Source: Raffaelea ambrosiae (Eukaryota; Ascomycota; Sordariomycetes; Ophiostomatales; Ophiostomataceae). From it: a stretch of 64,000 nucleotides of DNA. Position numbers and translations under genes: made by a program. Each line of letters opens with the position of its first letter. Position 1 is the first letter of the stretch. Positions 52,801-62,510 of the stretch are shown here, in pieces. The stretch is taken from the NCBI GenBank assembly GCA_002778195.1, contig PCDI01000002.1:806001-870000 (forward strand). The letters are read 5' to 3'. The notes beneath the pieces are model-generated. The model was not told where the DNA came from. It made no database searches and saw only the letters and a program-made list of their open reading frames with translations.

Positions 52801-55560
52801 CATCTTGCTCGCCCTGCGTTCATGCTTTCTTTTTTTGTCGCGTCTGTCTCTCTTCTCGGCTTCTCCCTTCCCCTTGCTTATGCATCGCTCTGCATTTTTG
52901 TCTCTGATCAGCTTGTCCGTCGCTTCTTTTCTCTTCTCTTGTTCCTTCTGGTCTCTCTCGTCTCTGCCTTGGTCTGTTCTGCTCTGCTTGTCTCTCGTTC
53001 TTGTCTAACTGGGTCTCCTGCTTTGTCTTCGCCTTCTCGTTTATGGTTGCTTTTTGACATGCGTTGGTGTTCTCGTCTTCAAAGATGGCCCTAATGCAGT
53101 CACTGTATTTCTCCTCCTTGTGATATTTTTGGTTTTCTCCCGGTTCTTCGTCTCTTCGGTTTACCTTTTTTGCTCCTCTGCTTCCTTTTTTTTGCGTTTT
53201 CTGTCTCTTTTCTTTTTCTTCCCCGTATGTCGTAACGCCCCCAAAGGCACGCGCCTTATGCACCCATTGTGCACTACTGCACGCTCTTTCGAATTCCCGG
53301 CCATCCATTGGGTGTGGTCTGCCGGGCCTAGCAGAAGTCGGGATCGTGTTTGCGCTCGCGACACCTTAACACGAGAAATTCTGGATAGTGGGTGGCACGT
53401 TTGGTACTGGCCGTGCAAACACGGTATACACACTGTCCCACGCACAGTACGCGATTTCTATTTTTACTTCTCGCCTAGCTTACACCTTACAGCGAGATCC
53501 GCACACACTTCTCTCTCTCGCACTTCTCTCCCACTTCTCTCTCCACACAGTCTCTGCCCATTTTTCTGTCTTGCCATTCTGTCTCGTTGGGCATGTATAA
53601 TACGAGCACAAACACAACGACTCGTAACTTTTTACTTTTTTTTTCTCTGGTGGATGGTGTCAAAACATGCGGTGAATCCACGCTTGAATACCCCCATTCA
53701 ACCGGATCGGTAGCCCCTGATGTCAGTCGGTTCTGTCAACGCCCCAGGACACCGAGGGCAGAGCATGTGAACTTTCCTCTCTCGGGCAAGCCCACATCGG
53801 GTAAGCCCCCGTCTAGCCAGCCCCTCTCAGCCAACCTCTCCTCTGCACAGCAAAGTGTGCTGAGGATACGACACGTTCTGAACTCATGCTTTTTACAAAT
53901 TCGCGCAGATTTTCACGGTGAGCAAAGTCAAACAGAACGCAAAAAAATATAATAAAATAAAATAAAAAGCAACCAGTGTCGGTGGCTGGACGTCTGTTCT
54001 GTCTCTTCGGTCATCGTCTCAGCCAAGACGGGTGTAAGTCGTGTTGGTGCCTACTCTGCGACATCACGATGCGCAGGCTCCTCCTCGGGGCACAGCATGT
54101 CTCTTGTGCCTGCATCAACGCACATGAAAACATACATGAAGCATCACCAGGACAGCAGCAGCGTGCGCCTGCATGGCACCTTTGCGTGCCATGTTTTATG
54201 GTTAAAACCCTCAACCAGAAAATCAAAAACATCCCCATGTCCGGACTCCGCTCTGTGGGATGGGGACCAACACGCCCAGACACGGCCTGCCATTGGCTGT
54301 CTGCCCGGCAAGGCTGAACTGGGGGGGGGTGGCTGGCCGTTCTCTTTGTGTTTTCTGGTTCAGATTTGCTTCTGTTGCATGCTTCGGCAGCGTTGCCGAC
54401 AGGGATGGGAGTGCACACACACGGTGGACACCATAGACCATATTCAGGTAGACCTGATTCAGCCCACCTCTCGTTTCTCGCTACCCGCCCCCATCTCGTA
54501 GTCAAACAGAGGTGACTCCAGTATGGGGCTCTCTGGGCGAGTCGTGATTGGATGTGGTCGTGGGGGTCCCAGGTAGCCTTCGTGTTCGCGGCTGACTCCC
54601 CAGTTGAGACTAGTCTGTCTCTACACGGCCCGTGTAAGAGGTCGTGTTCACCAGCCCCCCATCCCTCCCTGGCCTGTGGCCCATGCGCGTGTGGTGACCT
54701 GCAGCCTCTTTTGGCAATGGCCCACTCTAAGTTGTCTTCTTGGCGCCTATGGGATGATGCCCGTGAACGTGCAGCTTGACACCATCATGGGTTTCTTCGT
54801 CTGAACTCCCTCGTATGGCCCTTTCGATATTCCCCGTACGGCTCCATCCAGCCGTGGCAACAGGGATGTTGCTTGTCAACTGTTAACAGCAACTCCTGGA
54901 ATTCTTCGCAAATGTGTGTACATGTTTAACTGTCTCGGGCATATCTGTATCCTGTCTTTCCGTGATACTTCCTGATAAGGCAGTCCGGGTGTTAGTGGTG
55001 AACCACCAGCAGCTGTACCACTGTTCATGTGTACCAGACGTCCGTTGCTGCCCCGAGTTAGCATCAAACTCTATCCTTCCCCCTACACGGTACCCTTGTC
55101 CTCTCACGCAGAGTCCATGTGCCGCGGACGAGATCAGGTAAGCAGTCTACTTGCTATCCGGGTTGGGATTGGCCAGCAGACAATCAGCCCTGTACTGGAT
55201 GGGACGCAGTTCTTCGCGGTACCTGTGCCATCTGGCTCGGCAATTAAGCTTATCGGAGGCTGGATCGCTCTGTCTGTAGTGGCTGTTTACGTTGCTGCTT
55301 TTGAACGAGCCAGCATTCAATGCTTTCTTCTGCGGTCGACGTCGCTTGCCTCCAACTTCAGGCTTCAAGTTTGCCAAATATCGATTGGTTCTTGAAACCA
55401 ATTTCCCGGTCTTGCCAATAGCTTTGTGGCTCTCGGGCGTTGACAATGGATTAGACTGGCCCATCTGGTTCTTACTCTCTTTCTTCAATGACACATTCAC
55501 ATTGTGAACAAAATTGCCTGCATCCCCTCACAGCTGTTTGGTATATGGACGAAATTCTAT
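49831..55560. other. 5.7-kb region without a supported gene
   Basis: Upstream of the polyQ protein gene. The first kilobase is promoter/leader-like (poly-T/G runs at 49850-49970). A pyrimidine-rich block at about 52670-53230 resembles a long leader, but no gene follows it that I can defend. Remaining sequence has short conflicting frames. The region marks the transition from the gene-dense GC-rich part to the decayed right end. Confidence 0.4.
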
Positions 55561-55589
55561 GAAAGCACGCTCTTGGGTGGCTCAAGATG

Positions 55590-55757
55590 GCCAAGCCCTT
55601 CACAGAAGGTCATCATGAATGTGTGGAGCAGCTCCGTTTCGGCAAGGAGCTGGTCGCCATAACTGGTTCTACGCTCTATTTTGGGACCGTGCTGAACGGG
55701 GTAGAATCATACGTGGCCGAGGTGAACACGGCAGGGCCGCCGTCGACAATCACTTAG
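55590..55757 (+). pseudogene. 3' fragment of a fungal F-box-family-like gene
   Basis: A single frame reads EGHHECVEQLRFGKELVAIT, then STLYFGTVLNGVESYVAEVN, and stops at 55755-55757. The pattern D/EGHxxCVxQFRF...YVAxV resembles the C-terminal part of a large fungal protein family (F-box proteins with a conserved C-terminal region), and it matches the layout of the relic at 60.9-62.5 kb (DGHCACIGQFRV...VYVARV). No upstream portion is found, so it is probably a decayed fragment. Assignment is from memory of the family. Confidence 0.45.
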
Positions 55758-55904
55758 ACTCTGAACTGGAGCAGTCTTCACGGGGGAAAAAAAGATGGAC
55801 TGACGTTTCTCATTCAAAGGAGCTGTTCTACACTACTCTAATGCTAGAAAAAAGACAAAAGCGCGTTGATACCCAGAAGGCCATTAAGAAAAGAAACATT
55901 CCTT

Positions 55905-56027
55905 AGATCTTCATTTTCGCGTTCGTTTCCGACTCTGCGTTTGAAGCGTGCGCCCAACTTCCCGTGTTCCCCCCCCCCCCCCTGCTTCCCGTATTCCTCC
56001 CCCCTCATTCTTCGACGTCGATGGAGT
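55905..56027 (-). pseudogene. decayed C-terminal tail of pseudokinase 1
   Basis: Immediately after the stop of pseudokinase 1 the DNA remains alignable to the coding 3' end of pseudokinase 2: both contain CATTCTTCGACGTCGATGGAG and GAAGCGTGC on the plus strand. In another frame this segment reads RGEEYGKQGG...LGARFKRR, matching RGEEYGKHQP...LSARFERN of pseudokinase 2. A TAA replaces CAA, and an indel in a G-run shifts the frame. Confidence 0.65.
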
Positions 56028-57139
56028 TTAATGGCGTAAATCTCTTTCCTCGTCGTATATGCCGTCTCTGTGGCGATCATTGTCGCGTCTCCTTCCACAT
56101 CGACCAGTTTCGGCGTGCCGTCCACTGTGGGAGGCGCTCTTGTCTGGTCTCTGATCTCGGGCTGTTTCCGACTTTCCGCCAACGTCTTGCGCATGTTTGG
56201 ATGTGCTGTCTTCTCCATTTTCGTGTATGGAATACAAATCCGCAAATTTTTGTTCCGCAGCGCGCAAGAATGTCTTGATACTTATCTGTAAATCTTTGAC
56301 GACCTCATCCGTGGTCTCATAACTGCCTTTCCAGCATTTTAGAATAATGTTGCCAATCTCAAGGTCTTTGACTTTTGGATATTGTTCTGTCTGAAACATT
56401 TTGACGACTGTGTCGATGTTTTGTTCCTCGTGGTGGGGGTCGTGCTCAGTCATGATGTAGTACATGATTCCGCCCAAACCAAAGCGGTCGGTATTCTCCG
56501 TAATGATGCCATTGGCAACGCTGTTGGAAGCGGGAATGTAATACCGTGTTGGCGTTTCCACAATGGACAGGGTTCCTGGGTAGGCACAATTGCCAAATCC
56601 GCGGATGCACAGGGCGCCTTGGTGGCCAATGTAAAAGCTGTCAGGTCTGATATAGCCGTGAATAACTTTGTGTTTATGCAAGGTAGCCAAAACCCTGGCT
56701 GCCTGTAAGCATAGAGAGAGACACGCTTCCAGACTTCGTCCGAATTGGAGATTTTCCCGGGATTTAAACTGCAAACTGTCGATGTTCTCGATCGTGAGGT
56801 ATGTTTCCTCGTATGTGGCGCAACATTTGTAGAACAATGGAAGCATGCCCATTTCAGCAGAAAGGTGTGCGTACACCGCTGCCTCTCGTAGCATACGACT
56901 CGCAACTTTTGAATATCCATCCGCGTAATATTCTCCTGCTTTGTGTTCCTTTTCCCTGCGCACAACGAATGTCTAAGGCGTCCCCAGACTGGTTTATGAT
57001 TAGTTTAGCACGAATTTTCGTAAGATGCGCCGTGTAGCTATGTACTGACCTGACATCTTGGTGCCGGTTCTTCCGAGGCTTCTTGGCACGGCTCTGGTGC
57101 AGCAGAAAGCTGACAGGCAGACGATTCTGCGTTTTCCAT
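56028..57139 (-). CDS. pseudokinase 1 (kinase fold, catalytic residues lost)
   Basis: 344 aa as modelled: exons 57139..57050 and 56972..56028, with a 77-nt intron (GTCAGT..TTAG). Kinase-fold features: a beta3-like VVRREKEHK at 34-41, a hinge-like YLTIENIDS (88-96), the catalytic-loop equivalent VIHGYIRPDSFYI (about 133-145) where HRD-x-K-xx-N has become HGYIRPDS, the DFG equivalent RGFG (154-157), and a subdomain IX aspartate D192 in TDRFGLGGIMYYIM. The lack of the HRD and DFG Asp residues predicts no phosphotransfer. The first exon is uncertain and a glycine loop is not seen, so a 5' exon may be missing. The stop is probably premature relative to its neighbour pseudokinase 2. Same strand and about 600 bp from that paralogue. 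Confidence 0.65.
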
Positions 57140-57737
57140 TTTCTCAAAAGTCTTCAGCGTGTGGGCTGCAATGAGATAAGTGGATTTGAAAATATGTCTT
57201 GGTGGGAGAAAAAAAGAAAAGAAAATGCAACACCTGTGAACAGCAGAGGCCGGTATTTGTACTTTCGAGTGGCAAGGGGAACAACAAGTCATCACTTCTG
57301 GGACATACAGAATGGGACAAGCAGGGACGTCAGATAGACAAAGAGTTTCAAGAAGGACGGTTAGATCTCTTTGACTCAAAAAACGAGCCCATCTTGACCG
57401 GGAACTGTGACGCGGATGGCTTTGGAAGCCGCTTTGTCTTGAATTCTGCTTCTTTACGTCTCATCTCGAAGATGCCGCCTTGCGGAACAAAGTGTCAATC
57501 CAGTATTACTTTGTCCCCGTCCCACACTCCATAAGCAGGGTCTTTGGAGTCTTCTCGTTGTTTCTTTGCTTTTGCTTCCCGCTCTTTCACATTGGACGAA
57601 ATAGTATCTTTCTCGCAGTCCGTACTCTATTTTGCACTCTGTAACATGTATGGAATTTTTTAAAACACTTCTTTTAATCAATAAATGTAATGCTCAAAAA
57701 AAAAAACGAAAAGTCGAGAACGGATAAAAACCAAAAC
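57140..57737. other. spacer between the two pseudokinase genes
   Basis: 598 bases, AT-rich. It must contain the 5' region of pseudokinase 1 and the 3' UTR of pseudokinase 2; a missing first exon of pseudokinase 1 could be here, but I cannot place one. Confidence 0.4.
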
Positions 57738-58724
57738 TCAATATACTTTATATATATCTATAGATATACTCCTTTTGTTGCGTTCGAAGCGTGCACTCAA
57801 TGTATCGTGAGAACTCATGGGCTGATGCTTCCCGTATTCCTCCCCCCTGCCCCCATTCTTCGACGTCGATGGAGCTTGATAGCCTCGTGAAAGTCTGCCC
57901 TCGCGGTATCTGTCGTCTCTGCTGTGACGATGAGCCCACCTGTCGTCCCCTTCGGGATGCGATCCTTTGACTCTGTCGTATACAGGGTGCTGAGCACTGG
58001 GTTCACTCACTGGCCCGGAATGTATCCGCCTGTCGATGTAAGCAGCAATGTCCCCAACCACATCAGTGGTGTGTTTGTATTCTTCCATCCAGCACCGCGA
58101 AATCACGTCATTCATCGGGGTGGATTCAAGGCCTGGATACCTTGTGATTTGATATTTCTCACCCTCATATACACAACCGAAGTGCGGTTCTTCTTCATAT
58201 AAAATGAAGTACATGGCGCTGCCTAAGCTGAAGCGATCTCTAGCTTCACCTGACATGTAGCCCGTTGGATGGATGTTAAATGGATACGGCGGCGCAAATG
58301 GGCGTAGTTGGCCAGGAAGACGGCTCTTATGAAAGCTGAAGAGACGGAGGCCATTTCTCTTCTCGATCAACATGCTTTGCGGACGTATATTGTTGTGAAT
58401 GACGTGCTTTTCATGCAAAACTAGCAGCCCTTGCGCGGCCTGCAGGCACCAATACAGCCGGCACGTAGTACTGGGGTTATCGTTCTTTATCAACTCGAAC
58501 ACGCATCGCGACGTACTGTTTGTTGTAGCTGATTGGACAAGTGCCGAGTGCTTACCAACAAAGTCAAGAACGGCATGCTCCTGACTGTTATCCTCTGGTC
58601 CATCCTCTCGTGGAAATGGCAGTCGATATGGGTCTCCGTGTCCATATCTCGGTGGCGGTGGCGCAGGAGGTGGTATAATATCGGGATCATTCTGATCACC
58701 AATGTCCCGATTCTTGCTTTCCAT
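57738..58724 (-). CDS. pseudokinase 2, paralogue of pseudokinase 1
   Basis: 328 aa in one exon starting MESKNRDIGDQNDPDI. After a Pro-rich leader the protein enters the kinase fold at the alpha-C/beta4 region (AVLDFVGKHSALVQ), so the glycine loop and the beta3 lysine are absent. The hinge is CVFELIKND; the catalytic-loop equivalent VIHNNIRPQSMLI (108-120) lacks the HRD Asp; the DFG equivalent is RLFSFHKS with no Asp; subdomain IX DRFSLGSAMYFILYEEEPHFG (D163) is preserved. The C-terminal lobe (TPMNDVISRCWMEEYKHTTD) aligns with pseudokinase 1 (LEIGNIILKCWKGSYETTDE). The polar tail is rich in Arg, His, Ser. Preservation of fold residues without catalytic ones suggests a binding or scaffold role, or decay. 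A TATA-like TATAAGA lies about 95 nt upstream. Confidence 0.72.
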   Translation of the reverse strand: MESKNRDIGDQNDPDIIPPPAPPPPRYGHGDPYRLPFPREDGPEDNSQEHAVLDFVGKHSALVQSATTNSTSRCVFELIKNDNPSTTCRLYWCLQAAQGLLVLHEKHVIHNNIRPQSMLIEKRNGLRLFSFHKSRLPGQLRPFAPPYPFNIHPTGYMSGEARDRFSLGSAMYFILYEEEPHFGCVYEGEKYQITRYPGLESTPMNDVISRCWMEEYKHTTDVVGDIAAYIDRRIHSGPVSEPSAQHPVYDRVKGSHPEGDDRWAHRHSRDDRYREGRLSRGYQAPSTSKNGGRGEEYGKHQPMSSHDTLSARFERNKRSISIDIYKVY

Positions 58725-58817
58725 GTCGCTGCTGTCTTTAATTCGGTCTGGGTGTGTAAAGTTGAGCGAGAGTGCCTTGGGACCGACCGCTGTTATGGAT
58801 GCGAGAGGAGGAAGAGG

Positions 58818-58824
58818 TCTTATA
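58818..58824 (-). promoter_or_regulatory. TATA-like element of pseudokinase 2
   Basis: Minus strand reads TATAAGA 94-100 nt upstream of the ATG at 58724. Confidence 0.4.
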
Positions 58825-59155
58825 CTTTGGAACTATGGGCGGTCTACTGTCATGCGAATTGATGGCTACATAAACAAGACGGCAGAGGTGTTTGCCACGA
58901 GTATCAGCTCCAAGAAATTCATGGAATCTGGCTCTTGAAAGATGGGCATCTCTTGGTTGGTCGCCCTAACTTCTTTGATTTTCAGGCAGCTATTGTTCAG
59001 GCTGCTGCTGTCTATCATGACACGTCTTTGTCAATGTCTCGTATTGTGCATGTGTTCTTTGTACAAAGGTGCGGCCATCCATTAATGTTTTGTTCACGTC
59101 CCATGCTTGCCGGGTCTTTCACGTTTCCGCGCAGTTGTTCAGACGTCGACTCTGG

Positions 59156-59353
59156 CTATTGAACAATGAGGTCATCTGTGCTGGGAGGCGAGGTGTGGCT
59201 TTTGTTTTGACACCTCTGCAGGCGCTGCTCCTCGTTGATATCGGTTCCAAGGGCCCTCAAATACTCAAAAAGGCTTCCATTCTTAGCAGGCTCGAGCCAA
59301 ATTTGTGCATCTTCCCTCGTCATTCTGCTTTCAAAAAAAGGTTGGGACTTCAT
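59156..59353 (-). pseudogene. relic of a third kinase-like gene (hinge and alpha-D segment)
   Basis: Minus strand reads REDAQIWLEPAKNGSLFEYL followed by RALGTDINEEQRLQRCQ and then unrelated residues to a stop. LEPAKNGSLFEYL is the hinge/alpha-D pattern of fungal kinases, and the xxQRLxxCxQ that follows is their alpha-E start. Nothing before or after continues the fold, so this looks like a fragment, on the same strand as the two pseudokinases. Confidence 0.5.
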
Positions 59354-60308
59354 GACGTCAATTCTCGGTCTCTAGAATTGACCTCCTTTTGGGGTCCATG
59401 GCAGACAAACACCTCTGTCGTCTTTGTCGGGAAGCGGATAGAAAGACGTGCCTGACTGCAATGCGATACTCAAAATGTTCCGTGTAGAACGTCCTTCTAT
59501 TTGTCTTCTAATTCTTGCAAGACATAAAGAATAGTCAAAGACGACGTCTGACCGTCTCTTTCAGCTATCGGCTCAGGCCGCCCCTTTTCTTGCAGTCGAT
59601 ATTTCGTGCCTTTGAAAGTTCCGATTCTTTTTGTCCTGTGTGCTGCCATCCAATCTCTGAGCGTCTTCGGGACATCGCGTCTCCTATCGGACAGAGTATG
59701 AGCAAGGGCCCTTTGCCAGAGAGGCGGTATCGGGAATCACCAACTGGCCACAGGAGAAGATCCCGCCCACCTCTCTCTTTCTTGTGAAGCAGACAAACAA
59801 AGCCCTGGCCCCAACCATCCTCTTCTTTTCTAGTATTCGAAATGGATTCTGACGATAGCCCCCAGGAAGAAAAGTCGTCTTTCCAGACCTTCTGCATTCA
59901 GGAGCGAAGATCTTTACTCCGCCAGTTTGGCGGCGAGCAAGTTGTTGCGTAAATGTGTCTTTGTCGCCTTTGTCTGGCATATATCGCCGCCGCTTACGCA
60001 CACTCGGGGTGTTTTTTTTTTAAGATTTGTCCAATGGCCAGCAGCTCGGATACACGCTGGACAGTTCCTTGATGCCTGAGACTGGGTGCGGCACGTGACC
60101 CTTACCTTCTTCCCCAGGACGTCGTCAAAGGAATTGGACGCAAGTCTCTTTCATCCGCGGTGCTTCGACTTCCAGCGATGGGATGTGTCTTCCGACTTTG
60201 TCGCTGCTCAGCAGTACATCTATGCGGTCCCGAAAGGTCGGCGGCACAGGCGCATCTGAGCTTCAGTCCATATTGCCCTTGGCGTTGCTAGGCGGGTAGT
60301 GCTAGGTG
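59354..60308. other. intergenic, possible 5' part of the relic downstream
   Basis: 955 bases with no intact gene. A stretch on the plus strand at about 60122-60245 (LFHPRCFDFQRWDVSSDFV) looks protein-like and may be an earlier portion of the F-box-type relic, but I cannot join it confidently. Confidence 0.3.
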
Positions 60309-60915
60309 TACGCGGCGTACACTAAACTATTTGTACGCCCCCCTTAGATGAAATCACGTGCGCATACCCGGTTCGTGACGCAGGAGCCCTCCACTCTATC
60401 GTGATAATTTATAATAATAACTACCTTTTGCAATTACCTGTAAAATCACCGGTCAACCTCTTCATTATCTAGCTTCCACGTATAGATCTGATGTTTTAGA
60501 GCTTTCTCCTGCCTCTCCAGAGCTCTATCCTGCCTCTCTAGCGTAATTTTATTTCAATTATCTTAAAGACTTTTTCAATGGTTTAAAACTAATTTTTTCA
60601 AGGCACTCCTCCGCTTTCCCAAAGCACTCTTTTTTTCTTATACTCCTCTTTCTAGAGAAACTATCTATCACTTAAGAAGAGAAACTCGGGCTGGTCTTAA
60701 CGAGTGGGCAAAGCTACATCTACGTGCATGATAGAAAAATGAAACTCTGATCTCCTTTGGTATATGCGTTTCTCTTGCCTTTCCTACTGCTTTATATGTC
60801 ACTAACAAGACTGGTATTTCATGCGATTGTCCCCGAAATCTGAGGGCTTAAGTCACGGGTGCGCGCACGCGATTTCATCTAAGAGGCGTATAAATAGTTT
60901 AGTGTACGCCGCGTA
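60309..60915. mobile_element. non-autonomous DNA transposon / MITE-like element with about 60-bp terminal inverted repeats
   Basis: 607 bp, AT-rich, bounded by long inverted repeats. The left end (60309-60370) begins TACGCGGCGTACACTAAACT and continues ATTTGTACGCC..TTAGATGAAATCACGTGCGCA; the right end (about 60855-60915) is its near-perfect reverse complement, with a 2-bp length difference and a few substitutions. Both ends abut TA, fitting a TA target-site duplication as in Tc1/mariner-pogo elements. No transposase frame is present. A minus-strand internal fragment reads LERQDRALERQEKALKHQ, a coiled, charged pattern that could be a remnant, but this is weak. The flanks rejoin into an open frame that continues into the relic gene to the right. 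Confidence 0.75.
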
Positions 60916-60939
60916 CAATCAGCAATACCCTTGCTAGAC

Positions 60940-62510
60940 GCGCTGCTCGAAGTGGCTGGGTATCTCGTGCCGGAATGTGTTACTATTACGGCTCAGGAGC
61001 GGTGGACCCGGCGGGCCCAGCAGACCCGCAGTCCCGATCCCATCGACTCAGTGGTGGTTCTCTCCCGAAGTGTGTACGCCCGCTATCGTCTTATTGACGG
61101 CATCCGGTATGCCAGGGGCCTGTACAACCACCAAGATCCCACATGGCCAGTACCTGCATCGTTGTTGTATGATGCAGACAGGCACGCATCAGACTCCATA
61201 GGCAAAAAAGTCGTCTGTGCGCAGAGTTTGTCAAGGTCTTTACGTCCCAAACGAGACCAGGAGAGATCCATACGCCGGGTACTTTCTGGTGGGATCTGCC
61301 TCCAAACACAGCATGCCATCTTCTTTCACCACGATTGGATATGTGTGTACAGCCTTTCTCGCCCTATTTCAGTCAACCCGGTCATGGCTAACCCAAAAAA
61401 ACGTTGCAGGGTCTCAGGCTGCGCACCATCAAGCACTACAAAGCGGGTAGTCTAAAAAACTGCCTCCACCGGTGTCTCCCATTCTGTGGCCCACGCTCGA
61501 GTACCCGACACAGATTCTCAATCTGACAACGATGCTGTGGGCCGAGTCGGTACCCAAAGCGCTTCGCATGACCTACTTTGCTTGCAACATCCCAGACATG
61601 ATCGGCTACTCTGGTGAGAACAAACGGAATTCAGACATATGATGTGCACACACACCGCAAGGGAGACACGGATGTTCGCTTCTATCATGGCACCCCCAGA
61701 TGGACGTTCATGCCGGTCGATGCTGGGGAGTGCTCGACCGAAATGTGTGTTTTGATGCCATATCTCTGCGTCGTGTTTCCTCTCTCTCCCATGCTGCGAG
61801 TAGGCACAAATGTGCCCCATTGTTGTTTGTTTCTGTCATATTGCCTGCCCCCTTGGCTTGTTTCCTTGGCTCGCGCGTGCATAGTTTGTCACCAACCGTG
61901 GCCGGAACGTCTTCTTTGGTTCTTGCATGGCCGAAACAAAGGGGAGTTGCGTCAATGTCATCCATCTACCGTCGGATAGACCTGTGCGCATATTGATCAA
62001 CAAGCCGGAAGCTTTTTTGGGTGGCCACATCGAATGTCTGGCCTTTGATGGAATCCAGCAGACAAACCCCAGCATCGACGGGCGGCCGTACCCCAACACA
62101 CTCCGTCCTATCACGCGTACGAACCGGACCACCTTGTCTGTACGGTAGCATTGTTTCGGCCTGTAGCCTGGCCGATGCGAGGAAAATCACACTCTGCAAA
62201 GATTTGTCACGGGGCCGTCGTCGCTCACGGATGATCGGTATGATTGTACTGTAGTCAGTACACAGACGGCCATTGTGCCTGCATAGGGCAGTTTCGTGTT
62301 CACAAGACCCTGGGGGCTCTCGTAGTGGGTGCCCAGTTTGCGCTGCACCGGGGATACCTGCTCGATGAGAAGGGCAATGTATACGTGGCCCGGGTTTGTG
62401 CAGACCATATCCCGCCACACCCTTCTCGTATGCAATGACGCAGCGCACGCAGTGATCAAGCGCTGGAATGGTGGTGGCATTTGAAAGATACCATCGTTTA
62501 CTACTGCTAA
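60940..62510 (+). pseudogene. multiply frameshifted relic of a fungal F-box-type protein
   Basis: Pieces of one protein family appear in order in all three plus frames: DALLEVAGYLVP and RLIDGIRYARGLYNHQD (frame 1), GEIHTPGTFWWDLP and LRLRTIKHYKAGS (frame 3), TMLWAESVPKALRMTYFACN (frame 2), GIQTYDVHTHRKGDTDVRFY and FMPVDAGE (frame 3), FVTNRGRNVFFGS and CLAFDGIQQ (frame 1), CSLADARKITLCKD and MIGMIVL (frame 2), DGHCACIGQFRVHK and YVARVCAD, ending LEWWWHLKD..TAA (frame 3). The order resembles the long C-terminal region of a fungal F-box/uncharacterised family common in Sordariomycetes (moderate memory-based confidence). At least five frame changes make it non-functional. A transposon-like element sits just upstream. 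Confidence 0.65.

Noticed and set aside
52349..53094. Plus-strand frames of 170-220 codons rich in Phe, Leu and Ser
   Set aside because: They arise from a C/T-rich stretch, have no start context or domain, and resemble untranslated leader sequence.
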